From Ridgeia piscesae (lineage: Eukaryota > Annelida > Polychaeta > Sabellida > Siboglinidae): 64,000 nt of DNA. The translations under genes and the position numbers were made by a program. Of this stretch, positions 35,401-46,989 are shown in pieces. Where the stretch lies: positions 5,001 to 69,000 of the forward strand of contig JAODUO010001772.1 of assembly GCA_025642075.2 (NCBI GenBank), written 5' to 3'. Positions within the stretch are counted from its first letter, which is position 1. Every line of letters starts with the position of its first letter. Below the pieces are notes generated by a model, which was given only the letters and a program-made list of their open reading frames with translations, was not told the origin of the DNA and searched no databases.

Positions 35401-37264
35401 GGCCAGAAGTCTTTAGACTTGGGTCCACCGGCACACCTCTCGGAAAAATAATGTCTTATTGACTGTCGTTTTAGTTTTGTACAGAGATTTCTTTGCATAC
35501 GGTAAGCTTCCCAGTTGGCTGGAGTACGCCATGTTTTGTATTTGTTGAAAAACATTTGACTTTTTAAAGACTGCTTTTCGAAGTTTGGAGTTCATAAATG
35601 GGGTTTGCTTGGTTTTGACAGTTTTCTCTTTGATCGGGGCATGGTCATTTAAAACATCGGTGAGGAGGACTTCATGAGCCCAGTAGATGTCATCCGTATT
35701 GAAGGAATGTTTTAAAATGTTTTTCTTCTCATGGGCAACACAAGCCATAACAAGCGTAGGCTGTTTGAAATGATTAAAGTATTATTCGTAAAGTTGTTTA
35801 ACACTCCAGTATTAAGTTTGGTTATTGCTAACTGAATAAATAGTTATGTTTGCTTTCGTTTTTCTTACTTCCATTTTCCAAAAACAAAATGGCGTATGAC
35901 ACGTTTTTCCCGCTAAAGTGTTCCTCTCCGTGACCGCTCGCCCGACCGTTCGCCCGACCGTTCGCCCGACCGACCGTTCGCCCGACCGACCGTTCGCCCG
36001 ACCGACCGACCGACAGTAATTGTTGCACGAAAGGTTTCATTTGTGTTAACTCGTTTACGTGAATAACAACCATAGGTTGCCTTTGTCTTCCATTAAACGA
36101 AGCATTTATATATTTACCCGCATAAACCAGTGTTGTGCCATTTCCAGGACACGTCGTTCTCCCCCACCGGATGTACACAGCGCCTCCAGTGGATGAGTGA
36201 CGACTGTCACTATCTGGAACAAAATATGTTAGTATATGCGATGCATACATTTATATATAGTTGAATATGGCTTAAAAGTAATGTATATCCGTAAATATTG
36301 TCATAATAAAACAAACAATATGAAGTTTGTATAGTTTTGTTGGTACATACTAAGAGTGTAATCAATAGAGCCTATACTTGATATGTGTCAGACTTACAAG
36401 CGTATAGACATAGATATATTGATAATATTGGCTGAGTTGATCTGCTTTGCAAAGGAATATTCGTTTTTTAAAGATAAAACCTCCTCTTTACTACAATGTA
36501 CTGTAAATGTTGTCTTAAAGAACACTCAGTCAATCTTGTGCCTGGGAATGTGTCCCAATCTTTTAGCGTTGCACTCCAGAGTAATTCCCATGTTTTCCCC
36601 AACATTACGGTTGTGATAACGGGGCACCCACGTGATACTCGTTTCCGGTCATATTTTGTGAGACTTAGCAGTCGTACACATCTGGACTCCAACTCGTTGT
36701 CAGGAATTGTCGTTCAATCAAATATTAAATCTTCGGTACAATAGTTTGGTGCCGTCTACACTCAACGGAATATTAAATGTCAAGGAAAATCAACAGGTTC
36801 CGTACAATGCAGCCGGATTCCGAGTTTTCCATACAACAACAAGTGCAAGCGTAAAAAATGAAAGATATCGATGAAAGTCCAACTTTACAAGGTCAACGTA
36901 ACGGGTAATTTTGATGGAGCGATTCGAGGTGCGTGCCTAGACTACAAAAGATCCGGTTAATATCCCTACCTGTAGTGACTCTCGCCAGTTTTGTCTGTAA
37001 ACTGCTCACATCACTGACGAGTTTGTTGTTGTGCTCACGCATGACTCTCATGTCACTCGTCAGCTGTCTGACTTGTTCCTGGAGCGCGATCACGGAGCTC
37101 TTCCATATCTGGTCGTCGACGCTGGGACCGGGAGTCTGGGCGCAGTCGCTCGTGCGAACCTTGAACGAGTACACGCAGCCGGAGTTGTCCCCCGCTGTGC
37201 TTTGGCCGTGTGTTACACACGCGACGGAAAGAAGCAGGCTCAAGGATAGAATAACATTTACCAT
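31606..37264 (-). CDS. Short-chain collagen C4-like (SSCC NC1-type) secreted protein
   Basis: Three coding exons: 37,264-36,970, 36,213-36,118 and 32,102-31,606, total 888 nt, 295 aa. Both introns are GT-AG and phase 1; joins give Asp99 and Gly131. Start is the ATG at 37,264, directly before a hydrophobic signal peptide (residues 1-20). An upstream in-frame ATG at 37,306 is possible. Residues 52-94 form a coiled coil ([10 protein letters not shown]...). From 107 to the end is the SSCC domain: [85 protein letters not shown], with ten Cys. The family is related to the collagen IV NC1 domain; here no Gly-X-Y stretch exists and the coiled coil probably drives oligomerisation. Extracellular role unknown. 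Intron 2 (4.0 kb) holds LINE E3. It is the only apparently intact copy in the window. Confidence 0.88.
32340..32476. repeat. Two (TA)n tracts
   Basis: TA runs at 32,343-32,396 and 32,431-32,474 separated by about 35 bp, in intron 2 of the SSCC gene. Confidence 0.95.
32477..33080. other. Intron sequence, nothing recognised
   Basis: Part of SSCC intron 2 between the TA tracts and LINE E3. No feature seen. Confidence 0.5.
33085..35752 (-). mobile_element. LINE E3 in SSCC intron 2
   Basis: Minus-strand LINE, same strand as the host gene, 5'-truncated near 35,750. Frames from 5' to 3': end of the endonuclease/pre-RT ('[20 protein letters not shown]', '[10 protein letters not shown]'), '[15 protein letters not shown]', then RT 34,971-34,462 with '[20 protein letters not shown]', '[14 protein letters not shown]' (motif A), '[20 protein letters not shown]' (motif B). 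One frameshift precedes the next frame (34,583-33,660) with an intact YADD near 34,460-34,470, a '[10 protein letters not shown]' block and a C-terminal '[10 protein letters not shown]'. The 3' UTR reaches about 33,085. Few lesions, so relatively young. L2/CR1/Rex-group assignment is by motif style. Confidence 0.85.
35936..36014. repeat. Minisatellite (CGCCCGACCGTT)n
   Basis: Short GACC/TTCGCCC repeat, about 80 bp, in intron 2 some 100 bp downstream of exon 2. Confidence 0.85.
36118..36213 (-). CDS. SSCC gene exon 2
   Basis: 96 nt, acceptor 'ttttgttccag' at 36,214, donor G|gtaaat at 36,117. Encodes [20 protein letters not shown] then TTLVYAG. Symmetric 1-1 exon, so it could be skipped without a frameshift, removing the first part of the SSCC domain. 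Confidence 0.9.
36970..37264 (-). CDS. SSCC gene exon 1 (signal peptide, coiled coil)
   Basis: Coding exon 1, 295 nt. Encodes the signal peptide, two Cys (residues 30 and 41) and the heptad region. Donor CAG|gtaggg at 36,969. The coding-region GC is well above the flanks. Confidence 0.88.
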
Positions 37265-37435
37265 ATTGAATCCGACCACATTGACTTGACGACAACCCGA
37301 GTACATCGTATCTGATTCACTGCTCACTGTCTGTCTGTCCATGCGACAAATGAGGGCGAACACTGGTGTTACAGGAAGTGGCGACTGCGATGTCAACAGG
37401 CAAATTATTGTTGTCGTAGAATGGTCAATGGGAGA

Positions 37436-37442
37436 CTTTATA
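37436..37442 (-). promoter_or_regulatory. Candidate TATA box of the SSCC gene
   Basis: TATAAAG on the minus strand, about 170 bp upstream of the ATG, which would give a 5' UTR near 140 nt. Position-based only. Confidence 0.35.
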
Positions 37443-37827
37443 TGTCAGTTTTATGCTATGTTCGCCAGGTGGCGTCATACGTCACCTGGCTTACAGGGTT
37501 CGCGGTAAATAAGAACTCCATCGGCACGACGTAAATAAGATTAGCCATTTCATTTGTTTTTAGTACACATTATCATCATTATGTCGTAATATGAAGAAAT
37601 GTATTTAGCACAATTGAAATGTCAACTGAGGAAACGTGATGCGAGAGTTACGGGAAGAAAATGGGAATTGTTTCTAGGACTGCTGAAAGTTATACATATC
37701 ACACACGTGATGGTGTCTGTCTCACATGTCTGATGCCAGAACATTATTTCAAGATTGCTTGTAATGTCTATATTTTCTACACGTTTCATCCTTTTATGTT
37801 TATTTTTTTCATGAGGTCAACTAGCAT

Positions 37828-39823
37828 CAGAGATGGAGTAATCGTACTCGTGTACTTGTACTCGTACTCGAGTACGAGTACTTTTTGAGTACTCGTACTC
37901 GTACTCGAGTACGGAGGAAAGTAATCGTACTCGTACTCGAGTACATTACCAAAGTAATCGTACTCACGATTACTTCTCACGATTACATTTTTTTCATATG
38001 AACAGTTGCAAGCAAATATATTAGACAGATAAAAATGGCAATAGTAGAAGTAATCTAATAAATGTAATAATAATAATCAAGGTATTCATTTTCTATTACT
38101 GTTGAGCATTTCAGTTAAATAAATAGTCAGTCAGATTTCCCTAATTAATACCTTGTCTTCCCAGAGAAGCAACATCTCCTCACCCTCCTGCTTAGTACAA
38201 AGTACAAGTTATATTGTGACAGTCCCTGGGAAGCACTGCAGGAGATAACCATCCCCGAACATGTTGCTTTGTAATTTTAGAAGCCAGGCCACAGCCCCAC
38301 CTGTACTGTTTGCTCTGTCGGTATGGTGTGAATGACTGGTCATATTTCCAACATCCAGAATCCTGACTTGGACTGGGCGGTTAGCTGCTAAAGCCCTGTC
38401 TATTATGTTTAATTAAGTGCAAACTGTAAACCTGTCTAAATCCACAACCATTCTGTTTCTGTCCCATCCAGACATGGGGTCAAAAACATTGAAATATATT
38501 TAAATACAAATATTATTGAGGGTTTACAAATACTTTTTAATATAAATGTATTTAAATACGAATACATTGAAAAGTATTTCAAATACTTTTTCATATATTT
38601 TTCAAATAATTTTCATTTTGTATTACTATGTAGGTAAAAGAAAAGCAACATATATTGAGACATCTAGTTTATAGGCATAATTAGTGTTTTGCTCATATGA
38701 TGACAGGCAGACCAGTGCTAGGGAGTATTGTTATTGCTAACTGCATCACAGTGACCACTGAGTGAAAGAGGTAAAGGCCAAAATATATTGTTTGTATGTT
38801 AAGCCAGGAGGTCCATAATAATACAATGCCTATGTTGCCATCAGAAGAGACACTGCTAATCATTGCTACCATGTTGTGAGGAAGGCTCAACTTCAAAGTC
38901 AGCCAGGAAACCAGAATAACCTGGTGCCAAATTGAAGCCTGACTAAAGAACAATAGGGGATATTGACCTATGGTCACTGTTAGGTCCATCCTCTGGTTGT
39001 GAGCAAACACAAGTTGTGGTCACTGCAGGGCTAGGGGGAAGGAAGCCTGCTGTTAAGTGTCTTCATTAGTAATTAACACTGTTGGGTGAAGTTGCAGTGC
39101 ATTAAGGTAATTAGTTTGGCAGGCATTACATGTGACTGTGAAAAAGAAATGTTGATACTGACAATGTATTTCCAAAACATATTTGAACAACTCAAATACT
39201 TTAGGAAGGTATTTAAATACAAATACTTTTAATTCCTAAACATCAAATACAAATACTTTAAAAAGTATTTAAATACTTTCAAATACATTTATATTTGACC
39301 CCATGTCTGGACCCATCTGATATACTACTCTTTTGAATATGCCCCCCTAGTTTTGAAGTGTTGTTATTGTAATGTATTTGATCATGTGTATTTGAAATTT
39401 TTAAATGCCTCCTATTTGTATTTGATTCAGAAACCATAAATTAAATTATTAATCCAGCATTAAATGATTCATCCAATACCTGAGAAAGTCGTCTAATTAT
39501 TAATAATAATAACACCTGGATAGTGGATAGCAGTAATCAGTTAGAACATTAGTGACACAACAACAGAACAAGAATGACACCTAGGGATTCCATGAAAGTC
39601 GCCTTTATGTTAGAAACAGGATATTCATTAAAGTAATCATGAAAGTAATCATGATTACATTCTAAAGTAATCGTACTCGTACTCGAGTATATTGTAAAGT
39701 AATCGTAGTCGTACTCGAGTACATTTGTTTTCTGAGTACTCGTACTCGTACTCGTACTCATGCATGTTCAAAGTAATCGTACTCGTACTCGAGTACATTT
39801 GTATTGTACTCACTCCATCTCTG
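37828..39823. mobile_element. hAT MITE (outer), 1,996 bp
   Basis: Begins CAGAGATGGAGT and ends ACTCCATCTCTG, flanked by a perfect 8-bp duplication ACTAGCAT (37,820-37,827 and 39,824-39,831). Both ends carry many copies of ACTCGTACTCGAGTAC, the sort of subterminal repeat hAT transposases bind. No transposase frame. A second hAT MITE sits inside it. Confidence 0.9.
38469..39309. mobile_element. hAT MITE (inner), 841 bp
   Basis: Begins CAGACATGGGGTCAAA and ends TTTGACCCCATGTCTG, flanked by GTCCCATC (38,461-38,468) and GACCCATC (39,310-39,317), 7 of 8 matching. Subterminal AAATAC repeats. No transposase. Inserted into the outer hAT element. Confidence 0.88.
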
Positions 39824-39831
39824 ACTAGCAT

Positions 39832-41225
39832 ATAATGTTAAGTATTTATTAATAGTTTACTAGTTCATATATATATATTATTACAATTGACACAAATATT
39901 ATATTGCTGTAGTAATTTATTATTAATGAACTACTATGTATAATATTTTATACTTATTTATTCTGCAGTTGCCTATATAATATTTTATATACAACCTAAA
40001 ATATGTATATTCATACCTTATATACTTCTATTTCGTGACTACAGATATATAATATAAATTACAACTGTGACATCTCTGATTAATTATAGTTTTTCTGGTT
40101 CAGTTTCCGTACAACATCGATTTACCTAAACGTATTCCTATGATTTTACTTGTACTTTTATTATATTTATTTCTTATAATTTGTCAACTATTGTTGTAAA
40201 CACTTCTGAAGAGAGTTTGTACTTTGTACTTACTATTATTATTATTAGAGCAACCACAGGTTAAAAAGAAAGCTGTTACCTATATGCTGCACTTGAAGGT
40301 TCAGTAGTTTGAGCCCTATGTGTGACACAGTCAACATTGCAGATTTACGTGACTCGAAGACCTTGTCTCAGCATAATAATGTTCATGCACACAGGGATTC
40401 GTTTGAGTAATTTATTTGACACATTATTGTAGCGTATGCATGACGTGTTAGACACCCAAATATGAATATTGCTTTGCCTACAGAACGTTTGCAGCATGGT
40501 GTGAATATCTATAATTATATTACCGTTCCATGGATTGATGAGACAATCAACTGTGAATATTACTATGTGCCTATGTCATGTCAGCTGTATACTATTTACG
40601 AAGACGAAGTGTTGAGCCTACAGTGTACTGCGAGCAATAAACTATAACTAGATACAACTACACATGTTTGAGTATTTGTCTTACCAACAAAGGTAAACTA
40701 GTGTATTTCCCATAACGAGTGATCGATAACTAATTGTTATTCTTTGCTTGAAACGGCAGCCGTGTTCAGATACGTCATAAATTAGTGTTGCATAAATATA
40801 CATACACAAATACTACACAAATATAGACACTGCTATTTTAAAACATTCAGCGTTTATGTTAATGCTTACCAGCGTTTAATGATAAGCCTCTTTGACGATA
40901 TAAAATTGGTAATTGTGCCATTCATTATTTCGCTCATTCAAGCGGGTTTTTGTTTTAATTTTTTCAATCCGTCCTTCTTCCTTTGTTCCCTTCCATCCTT
41001 TCCTTCATCCATGTTTCTTTCCTCTCGTTCATTACTTGTAATTATTGAAGAACCCCATCCAGCCGTCTATGGTCACTGTCCTGAAATAAAAGGTCAGCTT
41101 GTAGTTTTATCTAGGTATTATTGTACGTATCACTCTTGGTAATCAATACTAATCATCTCGTTGCTATAATTTACTAACTGCCACACACACCCACACACAC
41201 ACGCACGCACGCAAACACACACAAC
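39832..41225. other. No recognisable gene
   Basis: AT-rich sequence with a short CA/CGCA run near 41,180-41,225. Small frames such as the one at 40,462 match nothing I know. Confidence 0.5.
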
Positions 41226-42445
41226 TCACACTATAGACCAGTGAATTTAACATCGGTGATTTGCAAACTATTAGAAAGAATAATTTAAAGATCACCTGGT
41301 TGATTTTCTTGTTAAAATAAATTGATAAACCCATCTCAACATTGTTTTTTAAAAGCGAGGCCATGCTTAACAAATATGTTATGTTTTTTGTAAGATGTCA
41401 CAAATTGGGTAGATGAAAGATCACCAGTAGATATAATCTACTTAGATTTAAAAAAGCCTTTGACAAAGTGCCACATCAAAGATTACTACTTAAACCGTAG
41501 GCCCATGGCATAGGACATTGTATGATTAACTGGATAGAAAATGGCTTATTGACAGAAGACAAAGAATAGTATATGACGGGGAGATTTCAAACTAGAAATC
41601 GGTTTTGAGTGGAGTACCGCAGGGATCAGTATTGGAACCTATCGTATTCTTAATATATATCACTGATTTGGATGATGACATAACAAGCAAGGTGTTGAAG
41701 TTTGCGGACGACACAAATGTTTTTAGGAATATTAAAGGTGATGCAGATAGACAGCATTTACAAGATTATCTTAATAAGTTGACAGAATGGTCTGAGAAGT
41801 GGCAAATGTTCTTTAATTTTGGGAAGTGTAAGTGCCTCCACACAGGAGATGAGAATGAAGATGCACAATATACAATGGACGGTACTGTACTAAATACTAA
41901 GGAAAAGGACTTAGGGTTAACTATTATTGCTGACATGAAGGTGTCATAACAGTGTGGAATTGGAGAAGGGAAACCAAATTATTGGATTAATTAGGCGAAA
42001 TATAGTGTACAAAGAAAAAGAACTAATAATACCGCTGTTTAAAACAATAGTTAGGCCTCATTTAGAATACGATATACAAGCATGGAGGCCATATCGCTGG
42101 CAAGGAGGATATTGATATGCTAGAAAGAGTACAAAGGAGAGCAACCAAAATGATACAAAAACTCAGGAATATTAGTTATGAAATGCGTCTAGAATGTGAT
42201 TTAACAGCACTAGAAGCCAGAAGATTGAGAGGAGATCAGATTGAGGTGTTTAAAATATTGAATGGGTATTGACAGAAATATTTTTCTCGGTCAAAGAAGA
42301 GAGAAGGACTAGAGGATATGGAGTTACATTAGCAAAGAAGCAGTGTAGACTAGATATTAGAAGATTTTCATTTTTACAAAGAACATAAACGAATGGAACA
42401 TGTTATCAGCTGATTGTGTAGGTGCTAGTACTGTTAATATATTTT
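41226..42445 (+). mobile_element. CR1-type LINE, second E1-family copy (3' half)
   Basis: Closely matches E1 RT (10,660-11,570). It starts at 'VNLTSVICKLLE'-type text and has 'YLDLKKAFDKVPHQRLLL' in shifted frames, 'LSGVPQGSVLEPIVFLIYIT', an intact 'KFADDTNVF' (41,701-41,712), 'NFGKCKCLHTGD', and then the C-terminal region absent from E1: 'MLERVQRRATKMIQKLRNIS', 'LEARRLRGDQIEVFKILNGY'. Ends near 42,445. Several frameshifts and stops; inactive despite the intact FADD. Confidence 0.88.
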
Positions 42446-42465
42446 AGAATAAAATCGACATATAC

Positions 42466-42860
42466 CTAAGACGGGCGGGGTATACTTAGATAGATACGTT
42501 GGACTCTCGATAAGCCAATGGGTTTCCTAGTCCACCTGCCATCTAGAGTTGAATCTCTAGGTGGCAATCTTGTTAAATAGGATACCGATTGCTTTCGATG
42601 AATTCTGAAAACTCCCTGACTATTGCCAGAGCAGTTCTGGCAGTAAGCGTGAAACAGGTCACTTTTCAATAGTGCTTTATACACTTGTATTGATGTGGCT
42701 ATCATGGGTGTAGAAGACAAATTGTTCCATATAACCGCCGAGCAAAACACGAAAGGGTGATCACAGTGGGTGGCAGTTTGTGAGGGAGTTACGAACAAAA
42801 GGCAACGCTGCAAGGCAGATCCTGGGTTCTGTTGATGGATCGGTGGGTAATTAACTCCCC
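42466..42860 (-). pseudogene. LINE 3' fragment, minus strand
   Basis: Frame from 42,813: 'HPFVFCSAVIWNNLSSTPMI' and 'IQVYKALLKSDLFHAY', the generic WN(N/S)LP...FK..LK..LF tail of LINE polyproteins. Abuts the previous LINE tail to tail. Confidence 0.6.
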
Positions 42861-42989
42861 CAACTTGTCCAGCGCTAGCCCATTCAATGCACAGTACGTA
42901 AACAGCAGCAATTCTTAGGTTGGACTGAGATGAATGGACAGGTAGTGTAATTGCTCACAGTGATGTTCAGCGCATACAGGATCCCTGCA

Positions 42990-43275
42990 TGGCTGACATA
43001 TGCACGAAACGATATGTGAGGTTTCATCACTTTGGTGATGACATCCGGCTATATGTCAGCTATAATCTGTGGTATCTGATGTGCAGGAAAACGCAAGACA
43101 GCTGTTCATCCAGTGCATCGCAGAAATAAGAGCATGAATGCTGATTGATGCATCAACTTAAAGAAAACAATGAGACAATTGAGTTGATAGTCCGACTTCA
43201 AACTAAATGGACTAACCTTGAAATCAACGGACGCAGTGAGAAATCTAAGCTGCCACTTTGACAGACACGTGCAGG
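42990..43275 (+). pseudogene. LINE RT fragment, plus strand
   Basis: Frames read 'RFHHFGDDIRLYVSYNL' (motif C region, YADD reading as FGDD) and, in another frame, 'CIAEIRA', 'MLIDASTXRKQ'-like text, then 'ELIVRLQTKWTNLEINGR'. This matches the CIAEIRAWM...NEDKTE..V block found after the catalytic site in many LINEs. Short and shifted. Confidence 0.55.
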
Positions 43276-43444
43276 TGGACTGTCTCGTGTCCAGCTACTG
43301 CTCTTGACATATTACCAACTACGTCTGACCAGGGCCGCCCTGATCAACAACATTCGACACTTGGTGACGCTCTGCCTTCAATAGTGCTAAGACACCTCGA
43401 CCATCTGCTTCGGTGGCTTGAACATTGGACAGATCGACACACCG

Positions 43445-43590
43445 GCCGACTTCGATTGAGCTACGCGAGTAAGTTGAGTAACGCGGGTACCAGCCGAACA
43501 CCCAAGATCAAGTGTTCACGTGACCATTTTTTACCTAGATAAACAACGTGAATCTCCAAGGCCGCTACTCGAGGCAATCGCGGTTTAAAG
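43445..43590. repeat. Dispersed repeat R2, copy 2
   Basis: Partner of 25,940-26,097. Confidence 0.75.
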
Positions 43591-46500
43591 AAAATTCCTT
43601 ATATGGAATTTCATGTATTCTGTTATTTATAAATAGGCAACATAACGATTATATAATAACAAGAATATACTACTTTATTTGTTACGCATACATACTGCAG
43701 CCCGCAAACGAAATGACACATGAACAATGAATGACATTGCACCAGGAAACTAAAAGGAATTCGCTGGTGGCTTCATTGTCGCGACATATGTGTTATGTCA
43801 TGCGGGCCTATGACGACGTTCTGTTGAAAGTATTCATACAAATGAGTCTGGATTTTGATTTCCGTTTTTTGTTTTTGTTTGTAATAACCGAACTGTTCCC
43901 AAATAGCGTGTTTCAGTTATATTGTCCGAGGGTTATTAAAAGCAGAAGCACTTTGCCGGTGACAGTGATCACGGAAATCATGAATTGTAATTGATTATTA
44001 TGATGGTTGCCATGGCATTAGCGACAAGTACTTGTGTTTGGCGATCTTGACTAATAATGAAGAGTGCCATTTTTCGCGCAGTACAACCTGTTTGGGAGAA
44101 ACATATACATGTGTTATGATTATGTGCATTGATACAACTTGTCACATATAAGTGCTTATCGAAACTACAACGTACAGCAATGTAAAATGCAAATCCCGTA
44201 AAAGACACATACGGCCTAAAATCGTGTTTATTATCTGCACTACGTAAATCGCTATATGTCTATGATAGTGAGGTAAACTCAATATTAAATCGGACATTTA
44301 AGATAAGAAATGTATAACACAAGATATTTTATATTCATCAGCTACAACTGTCATCAATCGTAAGAATATTATTCTTGTGTCCAGTCCCCAAACAGCTCCA
44401 GTCGCTCGGAGTCTCGCCATATATCGTGACCCACTATTTTATATCACTGTTTGGTTTAAAAAAAAACCTACACAATAAATTTATCTTTTCAAGTGTCAGT
44501 TAATTGAAATCACGTAAATTCATTCAACCCACTCGTTGACAAAACCTTTGATAACACCACTTAAAATAACACATCTTCAGCAGAATAAACACTATCTCTT
44601 TAGTACAAAATAAAACAATACAAAAGAAATAGTGTATAGTTCAGATTTAAGAGATTGAATCTGAAATATAATGATTGCTCTTTAAAAAAATGAATTGTGA
44701 AAATATTTCTGAATAAAATAAAACACAAATGTACAAATGCATGCTTGTAGTAACGGAAAATTCTACACTACAAATTTACCAATTTATCAGCTGAGAAAAG
44801 CATATGATATTGCACCGACAGTCGATTTGCACCAAACCACTATTCCAAAATAGGGATGTGAGGTTGTCACCGCTGCGTGGCCGAAACAATGGGAGCCCGA
44901 CTTGACTTGTAAAACTATAAAACGTATTACTCTGACCCTAACCCTAAATCTGACCCCAACCCAGACACTAACCACAAACCTGACCTTAACTTTAAACCTA
45001 GCTAACCCAAACTCACACCCCAAATCTGCCATGCACCGTCAAACTCACATTGTACTTAATATCTTAATATCGTGTTTGGCGTCATTTTTTTGCCGCGTTC
45101 TAAGTTCATGCGTCTCTCATCTAAAACTGACTATGCGTTTGTTGCTCAAACAAGTGTAGCGCATTCTGCAATTCGAAAACAGTTAAAGCTGCGCCGACTC
45201 TAAATTATCCGACACCAGCAACGACGGCATGCGCATTCATATGCAGAAATGCACATGCTTCGAAAAACTGTCGATGCAATAGTCCCACAACTATTGTACC
45301 GACTTTAGGTGCAATATATACTTCGTATTTTAAAAGGTCAGATTCGGCAGGCTCCACACAGATTCGGCTAAGAGAGAATAGTCTGCTAGATGAGGCTAAA
45401 GTCGAAGTCCGACCAGCCGGATACCAACATGACCAGTCAGACCTGATCTTATTGGCGTTAGTGGGGAACCACATTTGTTTGCACAAGCCTGCAATTAACG
45501 TTAAGCCTTTGTTTGAGAGGGAGCTTGCCCTAATTGGTAAACCCCTCTGTGTGCACTGTGCACAGAACTAGTGTTTAGCCCATGTCTGTATGCTTAGTTA
45601 ACTAGGTCACTTATACAGTGTTTTGCCTGTGGAATTGCACTTGTAACATTTGCCTCAAAACTACGCTAACATTGTATACCTTAAATACGGCTGATTATAA
45701 TAACATTATAATTAACTATATGAGGTATCACATATTTTATGACAAAGCATATAGTTAATAATGTTTTTAATTATTATTATTATTATTATTATAATGTACA
45801 AAACCACTGGTTTTGTTCGGTTTCGATCGATATACAAACCACGTGCTCTTGGCCTTGCGATATTTTGCTATGGGGTGTTACAAATTATTTTATAAATTGT
45901 CTTCCTTCGCAATGTTGCATCATTAAAAGCTTGTAAAATGACAACATATGACAATAACTGCCACACTTCACTGTAACGTGTGGATGAAGTACGAGTAAAA
46001 TGACGATTCAGAATTACATATTTCGAGGGCTAAAACAAACAACGCTTACCACACACGCAATATGTTCAGCTTAAAACCGTGTAAAATACGCAAACTATAA
46101 TGATGACAGAGAACGCGTTTCAATTACGACTGTTCTGTAAACATGAGTGAATAAAACAGTGAACCTAGTAACACGGATGGTTTACTTACCAGCAGATATT
46201 TCTCGATGACTTTGTGATCTGACTTTGTTCGTATGCAAGTTCAACGCGTCAGTACGTCTCGCCACTCGCACGGCATGCTGGTATTGCATAAAGTCATCAT
46301 TATAAATATTTGGTGTGAAATAATTTGGTAATAGGCCTAGTCTAAACAGTCAGGGTCGATTGACGGACCTATATTGGCTGCAGTTGGGGCTGTTTCGAGT
46401 TGCCCCAGAAAGTCCGGTCTAACGTGTGACATAACCCAGTTTGGTGTGTCATGTCTCCTAGGTGTTAATTACCCTAACTTGGTTGTGACTTGGACTCGGG

Positions 46501-46690
46501 TGTGTGTCACGCAATTGGTCAGGAGAACATTTAGATAGAGTCAGCGACACAGACGTTGATCAAGCTCACTTTGCTGTCCAATTAGACAGTGATGAATTGC
46601 CCCGCTCGCCTCTGTCAACAATTGCAAACCTGGCCTGGTCTCGATCGCCTTAAGCATCAATCAGTTTCACGACCACTGGATTCACTGACA
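43591..46690. other. No recognisable gene (3.1 kb)
   Basis: Mostly AT-rich unique sequence. A degenerate CCTAA-like run is at 44,933-45,012 and (ATT)n at 45,765-45,797. A good-looking minus-strand donor (CTG|gtaagt at about 46,189) follows a short open frame, but no partner exon was found. Confidence 0.5.
44933..45012. repeat. Degenerate telomere-like (CCCTAA/ACC)n run
   Basis: Starts 'ctgaccctaaccctaaatct' and continues as C/A-rich 6-mers with many variants. Short and degenerate. Confidence 0.4.
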
Positions 46691-46699
46691 TAGCAAGCA

Positions 46700-46985
46700 A
46701 GACAGCCGGTTTTCTTAGACTGAATGCTAAAAAGAGGAACAAAGAAGATCGAAGAAACAGCCTTCACAGCCCTGATTATGGTAAGACCTTTCCTGGAATA
46801 AGCCAGCATTGACCTTGTATATAATGTTTGCCCCTAACACGAGTTAGGGGCAAAACCAAAGACCGAGACTCGAGAAGATCCAGGCGAGAGCCACGCGTTA
46901 AATGCGTCACCAACTTGTAAGAATCGCAAGGATATATTTTGAAGCAGAGATATGAAAGCACTATAGGAGGCAAGACACAATAAGT
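46700..46985 (+). pseudogene. Possible decayed LINE RT fragment
   Basis: Shifted frames give 'TALIMVRPFLEYAS' and 'KQRYESTIGGKT', recalling the A.LVRP.LEYAS...RRY.SRL region after the RT. Very degenerate. Confidence 0.35.
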
Positions 46986-46989
46986 CGTA

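Noticed and set aside
46190..46295. Minus-strand exon before CTG|gtaagt
   Set aside because: Good donor and a short open frame, but no acceptor of quality and no homology.
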